This document shows, piece after piece, positions 33,725 through 41,645 of a stretch of DNA of 54,336 bases. The DNA is from Acidimicrobiales bacterium (GTDB lineage Bacteria > Actinomycetota > Acidimicrobiia > Acidimicrobiales > VFJN01), in assembly GCA_035316325.1 (NCBI GenBank), contig DATHJB010000022.1, positions 1 through 54,336 on the forward strand, read 5' to 3'. The notes below the pieces were generated by a model. That model ran no database searches. It was not told where the DNA came from and was given only the letters and a program-made list of their open reading frames with translations. Positions within the stretch are counted from its first letter, which is position 1. Each line of letters starts with the position of its first letter. The translations under genes and the position numbers were made by a program.

Positions 33725-34414
33725 CTAGTGCGTCACCCGTTTGCGCATGGCGAGCAGGCCCTCGAGCGTGAAGCCGGGGGCCTGGCAGTAGGCGATGGTC
33801 CGGCGTTCGTTCGCCTCGACCTCGCGGACCTTGTCCGGGAGAGCGGAGACGGCCTCGTCGGGCACGTGGACCACACCGTGCAGGTCGGCGTGGAGCAGGT
33901 CGCCGTGCCGGACGGCGAGCCCGCCGACGGCCACCGGCCCGCCGACCTCCAGCAGGCGCAGCACACCCTTGGACGGGACGAGCCCGCCGGCGAACGTGCG
34001 GAAGCCGACCGCCTGCATCTCCGGCAGGTCGCGGACGACGCCGTTGGTGATCACCGCGTGGCAGTCGAGGGCGACCATCACGTTGGCGTGCACCTCTCCC
34101 CACATGCTCCCGTGCCCCGGCGGCTCGGCGACGTCCTCCATGACGATCACACGGGGTGTCGGGAGCGTGGCGACGTACTCCCACAGGTCCGCGAGCTGCA
34201 ACGACGGCCCGTCGCCGCCCTGGTCCCGCCGGGTGACGACCTTGGCCGTGGCCGCGTGGCCCATGACCGGGGGCAGGGTCGGCGTGAGGCAGCGGATCGA
34301 CGAGTCGGTGTAGCCCTCGTCCCCAGGGCGCAGGTCGAGCAGCTCGATGGCGTTGACGATCGACGGGGTGGAGATGCGGGACAGCTCCAGGACGAGCTCT
34401 CGATCGACGGTCAT
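33725..34414 (-). CDS. RraA family protein (4-hydroxy-4-methyl-2-oxoglutarate aldolase/oxaloacetate decarboxylase-like)
   Basis: 229 residues, ATG after ccaggagga and overlapping the upstream crotonase stop (ATGA). RraA-fold features: STPSIVNAIELL at the N-terminus, VIVMEDVAEPPGHGSMWGEVHANVMVALDC (glycine-rich loop, about residue 90), GVVRDLPEM (about 127; Arg and Asp positions) and VRHGDLLHADLHGVVHVP (about 180; metal-binding Asp). The family includes class II pyruvate aldolases and decarboxylases. In this cluster it may split a 4-hydroxy-2-oxoacid into pyruvate or oxaloacetate-type products. RNase E regulation is not relevant. Confidence 0.85.
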   Translation of the reverse strand: MTVDRELVLELSRISTPSIVNAIELLDLRPGDEGYTDSSIRCLTPTLPPVMGHAATAKVVTRRDQGGDGPSLQLADLWEYVATLPTPRVIVMEDVAEPPGHGSMWGEVHANVMVALDCHAVITNGVVRDLPEMQAVGFRTFAGGLVPSKGVLRLLEVGGPVAVGGLAVRHGDLLHADLHGVVHVPDEAVSALPDKVREVEANERRTIAYCQAPGFTLEGLLAMRKRVTH

Positions 34415-35241
34415 GACGTCTCCTCCTGGCTCGGGCCGGCGGCGGTTCGCCGGTGGTGGGCGGCGCGCTCGTCGAACGTCGAGGAACCCGTGCGCAGCAG
34501 CGAGTTGGCCATGCGGTCGATGTGGCGTTGGGCGTTGCGGTCGGGGACGTCGGCGGCGAGGTCGACGACGAGCTTGGCGAGGCCCAGGGTCTCGGCGCGG
34601 ATCGCGATCAGCTCGCGGCAGAAGGCGTAGACCTCGTCGAGCAGCGTCTCCTCCGGGAGGACCTGGTGCACGAGGCCGATCTCGACAGCCTTCTGCGCCG
34701 TGATCCTCTGGCCCGCCATCGCCAGCCACTTCGCCCAGTGCGGCCCGACGAGCCGGGTGAGGCGGGTGGTGCCCCCGCTGCCGGCGAGCACACCGAGCCC
34801 CGGCTCGGGCAGGCCCCACGCGGTGCGGGGGGTGCAGAACCGGAAGTCGCACGCGACGGCCGTCTCGACGCCCCAGCCGAGCACGGTCCCCTGGGCGGCG
34901 AGGACGATCGGCTTCTCCGTGGTCTCCATCTCGTCGTAGAGGAGGTGATGGCTGCGGTAGTTGCGCCGATAGCTCCAACCCGGGTGCAGGTGGGCCGTCT
35001 CGGGGTTCGCCGGGCGCCGGCCGGCTCCGTGAGCCAGGTCGATGCCGGCGCTGAAGTAGCTGCCCACGGCGGTGATGACCATGCACCGCAGGTCGTCGCG
35101 GTCCATCAGCGCGTCCAACGCCGACCACAGCGCGTCGGTCATGGCGGGGTTCACCGCGTTGCGCTTCTCGTCGCGGTCGAACGTCACGGTGATGATCCCG
35201 ACCTCGGGCTCTGTGATCGTCACCTCCGGATGATCACTCAC
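34411..35241 (-). CDS. Enoyl-CoA hydratase/isomerase family protein with both catalytic Glu
   Basis: 276 residues from GTG. Oxyanion segment FSAGIDLAHG (about residue 63). First Glu in VLGWGVETAVACDFRF (about 125), second in WGLPEPGLGVLAGSGGTTRL (about 147): both hydratase glutamates are conserved. It is therefore a good candidate for the true enoyl-CoA hydratase of the pathway, alongside 37080-37856. Overlaps the preceding crotonase gene by 8 bp. A longer than usual insert with aromatic residues (HPGWSYRRNYRSHHLLY, about residue 85) may shape a bulky substrate pocket. Confidence 0.9.
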   Translation of the reverse strand: MSDHPEVTITEPEVGIITVTFDRDEKRNAVNPAMTDALWSALDALMDRDDLRCMVITAVGSYFSAGIDLAHGAGRRPANPETAHLHPGWSYRRNYRSHHLLYDEMETTEKPIVLAAQGTVLGWGVETAVACDFRFCTPRTAWGLPEPGLGVLAGSGGTTRLTRLVGPHWAKWLAMAGQRITAQKAVEIGLVHQVLPEETLLDEVYAFCRELIAIRAETLGLAKLVVDLAADVPDRNAQRHIDRMANSLLRTGSSTFDERAAHHRRTAAGPSQEETS

Positions 35242-36031
35242 CGTGGTCGCCCGTGGCGAGCGGCTGGGTCGTCGGGCGCCGGCTCCAGGCGGGGGGACGC
35301 TTGGCGAGGAACGCGCCGAACCCCTCCGTGACCTCCGGGCTGCTGGCGGCCGCCTCCTGGCTCGACTCGTCGACCACGCCGTACGAGGCGTTGACCGCCC
35401 GGCGCCAGGCGTTGCGCGCCAGCGGCGCCGCCTCCAGCAGCTCGTAGGCGGCCTCCTCGGCGGCCTGTTCGAGCTCGTCGTGGGCGACCACCCGCTCGAC
35501 GAGGCCGATGGCGCAGGCCTCGCGGGCGTCGACCCGGCGGCCCGTGAGCATCAGATCGCGGGCCCTCCCGACGCCGACGTGCGCGGGCAGGACCGCGGCG
35601 AACCACATGTCGGGAAAGCCCCGCAGCAGCTCGGGGGCGCGGAACACCGCCCGGTCGCTGGCGACGGCGACATCCGAGAGCAGGGCGAGCAGCAGGCCGG
35701 AGGCCTGGCAGATGCCGTTCACGGCGGTCACGACCGGAACGCGGCTGTGCCGCAGGGCCCCGAAGGGCAGGACCTGCCCGGGCCAGGGCTCGGCCTGCGT
35801 GGGGTCTCCCATGTCGCCGCCCGGCACGAACACGTCGCCGGTCCCCGTGAGCACGAGCGCTTCGAGCTCGTCGGAGGCAGTGACCAGCTCCAAGGCCCGG
35901 CCGATGCCCCGGTACATGGCGGGGCTCAGGGCGTTCCGCGCCTCGGGGCGGTCGATCGTGCACCACGCGAGGACGCCTCGGCGCTCGAGGACGAGGTGCG
36001 GTGTACCGAGGTCGATCACTCGTGAGCCCAC
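35234..36031 (-). CDS. Enoyl-CoA hydratase/isomerase family protein, first catalytic Glu replaced
   Basis: 265 residues; GTG chosen because of the strong ribosome site ggaggagggg just upstream. Crotonase segments: FVPGGDMGD (about residue 58), VVTAVNGICQASGLLLALLSDVAV (about 92) and FRAPELLRGFPDMWFAAVLP (about 121). Leu occupies the first hydratase-Glu position, while a Glu remains in the second, a pattern compatible with isomerase-type members. First gene of the 36031-32531 operon, behind the operator-bearing promoter 36094-36123. Confidence 0.87.
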   Translation of the reverse strand: MGSRVIDLGTPHLVLERRGVLAWCTIDRPEARNALSPAMYRGIGRALELVTASDELEALVLTGTGDVFVPGGDMGDPTQAEPWPGQVLPFGALRHSRVPVVTAVNGICQASGLLLALLSDVAVASDRAVFRAPELLRGFPDMWFAAVLPAHVGVGRARDLMLTGRRVDAREACAIGLVERVVAHDELEQAAEEAAYELLEAAPLARNAWRRAVNASYGVVDESSQEAAASSPEVTEGFGAFLAKRPPAWSRRPTTQPLATGDHGE

Positions 36032-36093
36032 TGCATCTCCCCTCCTCCGTCGCCGGGCGGCCGTTCGGCGCCGCGCTCCTTCACCGTGTCGCC

Positions 36094-36123
36094 ACCATAC
36101 GGAACTTAACTTCCTGTTGTCCA
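36094..36123 (-). promoter_or_regulatory. Promoter with operator (site D) in the spacer, driving 36031-32531
   Basis: On the - strand: -35 TGGACA (36123-36118), an 18-bp spacer, -10 TATGGT (36099-36094). The spacer holds GGAAGTTAAGTTCC, a 14-bp dyad of the same family as the other sites. Geometry and -10 hexamer are the same as at 21106-21135. The site also lies 41 bp upstream of the divergent LLM gene (start 36156), so it may act on both. Confidence 0.65.
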
Positions 36124-36155
36124 TTGGACCTCAAGTGTAGTAATTGTTCCGAATC

Positions 36156-37061
36156 ATGAAGCTCGGCCTCCACCTCCCCCAGTCGGGCCCTCGCACCACG
36201 GTCGACGCGGTCCTCCGGGTCGCCCGTGCCGCCGAGGACTCCGGCTACCACTCGCTCTGGGTGTTCGATCACCTGATCGGGCCCGCGAAGGTCGCGAGCC
36301 GGTACCCGGGGACCGCCGACGGCGCCTACGACTTCGATCCGTCCTTCCCCTACCTCGAGGCCACCGCTCTGCTCGGGGCCGTCGCCGGTGCCACCACGCG
36401 GATCCGCCTGGGGACGCGGGTGCTGGTCTCGATCCTGCGGCCGCCGGTGATCCTCGCCAAGCAGCTCGCCACCGTGGATGCCTTCGCCGGGGGGCGCCTT
36501 CTGCTCGGCGTCGGGACCGGGTGGATGAAGGAGGAGTTCGACGCCGTAGGCGTCGGCATGGACCGGCGGCTCGCCCGGCTCGACGAGCACACGGAGCTGA
36601 TGCAGCGCGCCTGGCAGCAAGGCGTGAGCTCGTTCGCCGGCGACTTCTACCGCCACGTCGAGGCCGGCTTCCACCCGCAGCCGCCGCAGCCCGGGAACCG
36701 GATCCCTGTGCTGCTCGGAGGGTTTCGCGACGCGGTGCTGCGGCGGGTTGCGGCCTACGCCGACGGCTGGGCCGTCTACTCGCCCCCGACGCCCGGGCGC
36801 GACACCCACGAGCTGCTGCCGCCCGCGGTGCTCGCCGAGCGACTGGATGCGCTCCGCCGCTTCTGCGACGAGGCCGGTCGGGACTTCTCCGAGCTGGTCA
36901 TCGTGACCGGGGGCAAGCTGTCGAGCGAGCCGGCCGACCTGGCCGCGCACGCCCGCCTGGGCGTGACGGTCTGCGACCTGGTCAGCTTCGCCCCGCCCGA
37001 CGCCCTCATCGAGCGGGCCACCCGGCTGGCCGAGACCGTAGGGACCGAGATCACGGGCTGA
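36156..37061 (+). CDS. LLM-class F420/flavin-dependent oxidoreductase
   Basis: 301 residues from ATG at 36156; a TTG at 36144 is in frame, but MKLGLHLPQSGP is the normal family start. No ribosome site is visible, so the message may be leaderless or nearly so (TAGTAA at 36138-36143 could be the -10). Motifs: DSGYHSLWVFDHLIG (about residue 28), GRLLLGVGTGWMKEEFDAVGV (about 113), IPVLLGGFRDAVLRRVAAYADGW (about 183). GTGWMKEE and LLGG are typical of actinobacterial F420-dependent LLM enzymes. Single-gene unit divergent from the crotonase operon. Confidence 0.88.
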   Translation: MKLGLHLPQSGPRTTVDAVLRVARAAEDSGYHSLWVFDHLIGPAKVASRYPGTADGAYDFDPSFPYLEATALLGAVAGATTRIRLGTRVLVSILRPPVILAKQLATVDAFAGGRLLLGVGTGWMKEEFDAVGVGMDRRLARLDEHTELMQRAWQQGVSSFAGDFYRHVEAGFHPQPPQPGNRIPVLLGGFRDAVLRRVAAYADGWAVYSPPTPGRDTHELLPPAVLAERLDALRRFCDEAGRDFSELVIVTGGKLSSEPADLAAHARLGVTVCDLVSFAPPDALIERATRLAETVGTEITG

Positions 37062-37079
37062 CCGGCGAGCGGGCGTCGC

Positions 37080-37856
37080 TCAGCGCCCCCGGTACACGGG
37101 CGGGCGTCCTTCGGCCCGGGCGGAGCGGGCTTCGGCCACGTCGTCGCTGGCGTACAGAGCCATGAGCACCGGGAGCTCCGCCCGGAGCTCGTCGAGGACC
37201 CGGCCGCGGTGCACCTGGTCGACGAGGTGCTTGAACATGCGCACGGCCAACGGAGGCCTGCTGGCCAGGCGCCGGGCGATCTCGAGGGCACGCTCGTCGA
37301 GCTGGTCCGGATCGACCAGCCAGTCGGCCAGCCCCCAGGCGACGGCCTGGTCGGCGTCGATGGTCTCGCCGGTCATGAGCAGGTGCTTCGCCCGTGACGG
37401 GCCGGCGAGCACGGTGGCCAGGCCGGCGCCGCCGTTGTCGGTCGACAGCCCGTGGTTGACCTCGGGGAAGCCGATCGAGGTCCCACGGGCGATCACCCGG
37501 ATGTCGGCCGACAGCGCGATCTCGAGCCCCACGCCGAGCACGTGGCCCTTGAGCGCCGCGACCACCGGTTTGGGACAGGTGACGAGACGAACGGCTGCCT
37601 CCTGCACCTGCCCGGCGAAGGCGTACAGCCCCCGGTCGCCGTGGTGCCCGAGGGCCGTCGTGTCGCGGCCGGAGGAGAACGACGGCCCCTCGCCGCGCAG
37701 GAGGACGGCCCGGACCGAGTCGTCGTCGATCGCGTCGGCCACGGCGGCCCACAACGCCTCCTGGAGGGCGTCGTCGAGGGCGTTGTGCTTGGCCGGCCGG
37801 TTCAGCGAGACGACCGAGACCCCGTCGACCAGTTCGGTCCTGAGCACGCTAGACAT
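37080..37856 (-). CDS. Enoyl-CoA hydratase/isomerase family protein with both catalytic Glu
   Basis: 258 residues; ATG after gagcggaggg, overlapping the CoA-transferase stop by 8 bp. FSSGRDTTA is the oxyanion segment (about residue 60). First Glu in VLGVGLEIALSADIRV (about 110) and second Glu in GFPEVNHGLSTDNGGAG (about 132) are both present, supporting true hydratase activity. It is the last gene of the 41637-37080 operon, which also encodes an acyl-CoA dehydrogenase and a CoA-transferase, so dehydrogenation and hydration steps are co-expressed. It converges with the LLM gene (18 bp apart). Confidence 0.9.
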   Translation of the reverse strand: MSSVLRTELVDGVSVVSLNRPAKHNALDDALQEALWAAVADAIDDDSVRAVLLRGEGPSFSSGRDTTALGHHGDRGLYAFAGQVQEAAVRLVTCPKPVVAALKGHVLGVGLEIALSADIRVIARGTSIGFPEVNHGLSTDNGGAGLATVLAGPSRAKHLLMTGETIDADQAVAWGLADWLVDPDQLDERALEIARRLASRPPLAVRMFKHLVDQVHRGRVLDELRAELPVLMALYASDDVAEARSARAEGRPPVYRGR

Positions 37857-38991
37857 CCGTCCCTCCGCTCCCTTCGAGGTCGTACTCCCCCAGCTCCGGG
37901 GGCGACGTCGCCGCCCGAAGCGGGCCCCGCCGGGCGAAGAGCGCCGGGTAGCGGACCGTGCGCACCGGTCCCATGCCCGGCCAGTCGTCCAGCTCGTAGA
38001 TCTCGTTGTGCGCCACCTGCGGGTCGGCGAGGTGCTCGTCGATGGTGAGGCACGGGGCCGCGGGAACGTCGTGGGCGTCGAAGAGGGCCAGCCACTCGGC
38101 CTGGGGGCGCCCCCGGAGGACCCGTTCGAGCCGCTCGAACAGCAACGCGGCCGACTCAGCCGCGGTCGGCTGCGCGCGCAGCTCGTCGACCCACTCCGGA
38201 TGGCCGACCGCCCGGCACAGGGCGCCGACCTGAGCACCGCTCACCGGCGCGAGGACGAGCCAGCCGTCGCTCGCCGGCAGCGGCCGGAGGGAGGTCGCCT
38301 GGACGTTCGTGGCCTCCTCCGGCTGGCCCTCCACGAACGTGCGGTTGGCGAACAGCTCGACGAAGTCGACGTAGGCCGCGACGTCGAGCATGGCGATGTC
38401 GATGCGCTCACCCGAGCCGTCGCGCTCCCGCGCAAAGAGACCGGCGAGCACCGCCTGGGCGGCCAGGATGCCCGTGGTCTTGTCGACCGGATAGCCGGGG
38501 AGCAGTACCGGCGTCCCGTCGGGCGAGCCGGCATGGCACAGCGCGCTCCGGGCCTGGACGACGGAGTCGAAGGCCGGCGCCCCCGCTTCCGGGCCCGCGG
38601 CGCCGTATCCGGTGATGTAGACGCGGATGAGGCGCTCGTTGGCCGCGGCCAGCGCGGCATCGCCGAGGCGGAGCCGATCGGCCACGTCCGGGCGCCAGTT
38701 GCACATGAAGACATCGCTCTGCGCCACGAGGTCGAGCAGTGCCTGCCTGTCGGCGGGCGACTTGAGGTCGAGCGCGACGCTGCGCTTGCCGCGGTTGCAG
38801 TTGGCGAACTCGGCGCTCACCGGCGTGGTCGGCCGGCGGAACCGCCGGAACGGATCGCCCGTCGGTGGCTCGACCTTGATGACCTCGGCGCCGAGGTCGG
38901 CGAGCATCAGTCCCGCGTAGGGACCGCTCACCCAGCTCGACGCCTCGACCACGCGCACACCGGCAAGGGGCGGCTGTGCGATCGCGCCCAT
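37849..38991 (-). CDS. CaiB/BaiF-type (class III) CoA-transferase
   Basis: 380 residues. Class III signatures: N-terminal LAGVRVVEASSWVSGPYAGLMLADLGAEVIKVEPPTGDPFR, the helix NRGKRSVALDLKSP (about residue 67), the catalytic Asp in YPVDKTTGILAAQAVLAGL (about 168) and RERDGSGERIDIAMLDV. These enzymes move CoA between acyl-CoA and a free acid through an aspartyl anhydride. CaiB/BaiF/racemase (Amacr) relatives share this motif set, so 2-methylacyl-CoA racemase activity is an alternative. It overlaps the ACAD by one base (TGATG) and the crotonase by 8 bp. Confidence 0.92.
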   Translation of the reverse strand: MGAIAQPPLAGVRVVEASSWVSGPYAGLMLADLGAEVIKVEPPTGDPFRRFRRPTTPVSAEFANCNRGKRSVALDLKSPADRQALLDLVAQSDVFMCNWRPDVADRLRLGDAALAAANERLIRVYITGYGAAGPEAGAPAFDSVVQARSALCHAGSPDGTPVLLPGYPVDKTTGILAAQAVLAGLFARERDGSGERIDIAMLDVAAYVDFVELFANRTFVEGQPEEATNVQATSLRPLPASDGWLVLAPVSGAQVGALCRAVGHPEWVDELRAQPTAAESAALLFERLERVLRGRPQAEWLALFDAHDVPAAPCLTIDEHLADPQVAHNEIYELDDWPGMGPVRTVRYPALFARRGPLRAATSPPELGEYDLEGSGGTDV

Positions 38992-40157
38992 CAGTACGAC
39001 CTCGGCAGGCCGAGGACGTGCTCGGCCACGAAGTTCATGACCATCTCCTGGGAGATCGGCGCGAGCTTCATCAGTCGGGACTCGCGCCAGTAGCGCTCGA
39101 CGTCGTACTCCTTGGCGTACCCGAAGCCTCCGAGCGTCTGCACCGCCCGGTCAGCCGCGAAGTGCCCGGCGTCGGCCGCCAGCCACTTGGCCAGGTTGGC
39201 CTGCTCGGCGCACGCGAGGCCCCGGTCGTAGCGCCACGAGGCCTCGCGGATGACCAGCTCTGCCGCGTGCAGGCGAGTGTGGGCCTCGGCGAGCGGGAAC
39301 GAGATGCCCTGGTTCTGGCCGATGGGCCGGCCGAACACCTCACGCTCGCGTGCGTAGTCGACCGCCCGGGCCAGGGCCCGCTTGCCGGTGCCCAGCGCCT
39401 CGGCCGCGACCAGGATGCGCTCGGGGTTGAGCCCGTCGAGCAGGTAGTGGAAGCCGCGGCCCTCCTCGCCGACGCGATCGGCCATCGACACGGGCAGGTC
39501 GTCGTAGCGCACCTCGCACGAGACCACGGCGTTCCGGCCCGCCTTGGGGATCGGTCGGATGTCCACCTCGGGGCGCTGGAGGTCGGCGAGGAGCAGCGTC
39601 ATCCCGTCGGTGCGCCGCTCGCATTGCTCGAGGGGGGTGGTGCGCACCAGCAGCAGCACCTTCTCGCAGAGCGAGGCCTTGGTGGTCCAGACCTTGCGGC
39701 CCCGGACCAGGTAGCGATCGCCGTCGGGTATCGCCCTCGTCGTGATGGAGGTGGTGTCGGTACCGGCGTCCGGCTCCGTCACACCGAAGGCGACGTGGAG
39801 GTCGCCGGCGGCGACGCGGGGCAGGTACTTGGCCTTCATCTCGTCCGAGCCGTGCTTGACGACCGGGTTCATGCCGAAGATCGACAGGTGCAGGGCGCTG
39901 CATCCGTTCATCGCCGCTCCGGACGCCGCGATCTCCTCGAGCACGATCGACGCCTCGGTGATCCCCTGGTCGCCGCCGCCGTACTCGTCGGGGATGGCGA
40001 TGCCGACCCAGCCGCCGGCCGCCATGACGTCGTAGAACTCGTGCGGGAACTGGTGGGCTTCGTCGCACTCCCGCCAGTAGCGGTCGTCGAACCTGCGGCA
40101 CGTCGAGCGGACCGCCTCCCGGATCTCGTCCTCGGCCTCCGCTGAGCTGAAGTCCAC
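38991..40157 (-). CDS. Acyl-CoA dehydrogenase
   Basis: 388 residues from GTG (ribosome site agggggac). FAD motif FGVTEPDAGTDTTSITT (about residue 124) and WTTKA (about 160). Catalytic Glu is probably in LNPERILVAAEALG (about 243), because the C-terminus (YWRESRLMKLAPISQEMVMN) lacks the YEGT-type Glu. The QTLGGFGYAKEYDVERYWRE region is well conserved. It is similar in type to actinobacterial ACADs in terpenoid and steroid clusters. Its operon also encodes a CoA-transferase and two crotonases, so it is a central dehydrogenation step. Confidence 0.92.
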   Translation of the reverse strand: MDFSSAEAEDEIREAVRSTCRRFDDRYWRECDEAHQFPHEFYDVMAAGGWVGIAIPDEYGGGDQGITEASIVLEEIAASGAAMNGCSALHLSIFGMNPVVKHGSDEMKAKYLPRVAAGDLHVAFGVTEPDAGTDTTSITTRAIPDGDRYLVRGRKVWTTKASLCEKVLLLVRTTPLEQCERRTDGMTLLLADLQRPEVDIRPIPKAGRNAVVSCEVRYDDLPVSMADRVGEEGRGFHYLLDGLNPERILVAAEALGTGKRALARAVDYAREREVFGRPIGQNQGISFPLAEAHTRLHAAELVIREASWRYDRGLACAEQANLAKWLAADAGHFAADRAVQTLGGFGYAKEYDVERYWRESRLMKLAPISQEMVMNFVAEHVLGLPRSY

Positions 40158-40174
40158 CTCGTCCCCCTCTGGGT

Positions 40175-40930
40175 CTATTCCGGTTGTGGCCCGAGCAGGC
40201 GTGCGACGCGCTCGGCGACCGCTGGGCTGGCGAGCAGTCGGGGCTGCACCTCCGCGCACTCGGCCAGGTGGGCGGGCAGCTCCCGCCGCAGGGTCGACCG
40301 GTGCAGCGACGTGTAGGCGAGCACGGTCTCCCGGGGAAGATCGGCCAGAGCAGTGGCCCGGCCGAGAGCCGCGTCGAGCGCAGAACCGGAGGACACGGCC
40401 TCGCCAAGGCCCCAGCGCTCGGCCTCGGGGCCGGTGATGCGCGGCTGCTGTTCGAGCAGCCGCCAGAGGATCGACGGGTTCAGCAGCCGAAGCAGCAGCT
40501 CCCCTCCCGCTCCGGGGATGACTCCGATGCGCCCCCACCCCTGCATCATCCAGCCTCGGGGGCCGATCAGTCGGCAGTTGCAGGCGAGTGCCAGGTCGAA
40601 CCCGAGCCCGACGGCCGGTCCGTCGACGGCGGCGATGACGGGGATCGGCGCGTCGACGACCGCCCTGATCAACCGATGGGCGACGTTCTCGACGAGCGAC
40701 CGTCGTTCCGTCTCGGACAGCGCCGACCGGGACGTCACCTTCCGGAGGTTGGCGCCAGCGCAGAACGCTCCGTTTCCGGTCAGCACGATGACGCTCGTGT
40801 CGCCGCCGGCGGCCTCTTCCAGCGCCGCCGAGAGGTCCGACATCTGGTCGACGTCGAGCGCGTTGCGCTTCTCGGGCCAGTCGAGCGTGACCAGCGTCGT
40901 ACCGTCCTGCCGGCTGATCCCGATGCCCAT
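40175..40930 (-). CDS. Enoyl-CoA hydratase/isomerase family protein with non-canonical catalytic positions
   Basis: 251 residues, ATG after gaggcgg and joined to the EthD stop as TGATG. Crotonase segments FCAGANLRKV (about residue 56) and VDGPAVGLGFDLALACNCRL (about 100) are clear. Asp replaces the first Glu; in MMQGWGRIGVIPGAGGELLLRL the second Glu position is occupied by a Gly/Trp stretch. IPGAGG is normal. A single acidic residue suggests isomerase- or hydrolase-like chemistry. 17 bp separate it from the acyl-CoA dehydrogenase. Confidence 0.87.
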   Translation of the reverse strand: MGIGISRQDGTTLVTLDWPEKRNALDVDQMSDLSAALEEAAGGDTSVIVLTGNGAFCAGANLRKVTSRSALSETERRSLVENVAHRLIRAVVDAPIPVIAAVDGPAVGLGFDLALACNCRLIGPRGWMMQGWGRIGVIPGAGGELLLRLLNPSILWRLLEQQPRITGPEAERWGLGEAVSSGSALDAALGRATALADLPRETVLAYTSLHRSTLRRELPAHLAECAEVQPRLLASPAVAERVARLLGPQPE

Positions 40931-41637
40931 CAGACCGCCTCCTCGCCGAGGCGCGCCTGCTCGGTCGTGATCACCTGGGGCGGCACGCCGGCGACGAAGT
41001 TGGGCTCGTCGGCACGCGTGGCGGCGTACTCCGGCGTCGCCGCCGCCTCTCGCATCGCGGCCGTACTGTCGAACCAGGTCACGGCGCAGCCCTCCAGCAC
41101 CTGGCCCTCCGCCGACCTGACCGGCCGGACCGCATGGCACTGCACGTAGCGCACCAGCTGAGGGATCGCGGCAGCGGTCGGGCCGTGCACGTCGCGCCAG
41201 TACCGGAAGAACTCGTCGCGCTCCTGGTCCGGCCGGCGGCACACCGGCGCGAAGGCGGTCACGCCGCCGGCCGCCGGTGCTCCGGACTTCACCAGCACTT
41301 CGGTGACGACCATCCCCAGGCTCCTCGACCGGTCGACGGCGGCCGCCGCGGCCGCGGAGCACGCCCCGACGCCCCCGAGCACGTCGAGGTCCGGCTCGTC
41401 CGCCGCGAGCGACAGCTCCACGACCAGATCGAACGCAGGCTCGCCCCGCCGATACCCGCCCGGCAGTGCATGGTGCTGGACGTAGCGACGCGGACGGAGC
41501 GACCGGACGGCTGTGAGCTCGCGAGACAGGAACAGCTCCCGGAGCGCTGCGACCTCGATCCCCGGTCGGCGTTTGACGAAGAAGACGGCCTTCGCAGGAA
41601 CGAGCCCTTCTCCTCCGAACGATCCGGAACGTAACAT
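40930..41637 (-). CDS. EthD domain-containing protein (dimeric alpha/beta-barrel), tandem repeat; uncertain start
   Basis: About 235 residues if the ATG at 41637 is used. It contains two ferredoxin-like halves: VFFVKRRPGIE...LFLSREL (about residue 18) and the better-conserved EthD signature RDEFFRYWRDVHGPTAAAIPQLVRYVQCHAV (about 145). EthD proteins are small accessory or enzymatic barrels in ether and aromatic degradation. Oddity: the only in-frame ATG near the expected start lies inside operator H, while an excellent ribosome site (ggaggagaaggg) precedes KAVFFVKRR, where the codon at 41601-41599 is GTT. First gene of the 41637-37080 operon, divergent from TetR. Confidence 0.75.
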   Translation of the reverse strand: MLRSGSFGGEGLVPAKAVFFVKRRPGIEVAALRELFLSRELTAVRSLRPRRYVQHHALPGGYRRGEPAFDLVVELSLAADEPDLDVLGGVGACSAAAAAAVDRSRSLGMVVTEVLVKSGAPAAGGVTAFAPVCRRPDQERDEFFRYWRDVHGPTAAAIPQLVRYVQCHAVRPVRSAEGQVLEGCAVTWFDSTAAMREAAATPEYAATRADEPNFVAGVPPQVITTEQARLGEEAV

Positions 41638-41641
41638 CCGG
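41624..41641. promoter_or_regulatory. Operator-like palindrome (site H) between the TetR gene and the EthD operon
   Basis: CCGGAACGTAACATCCGG: arms CCGGA/TCCGG with the GGAAC half-site spacing found in the other copies. It is 4 bp before the TetR ATG, overlapping that gene's presumed -10 (TAACAT), and covers the first codons assigned to the EthD gene. Such placement is expected for an autoregulating TetR repressor that also controls the divergent operon. Confidence 0.65.
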
Positions 41642-41645
41642 TGGG

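Noticed and set aside
40172-40186. Half-site TATTCCGG between crotonase and acyl-CoA dehydrogenase genes
   Set aside because: No second arm and it lies inside a tightly spaced operon next to a stop codon; probably chance.
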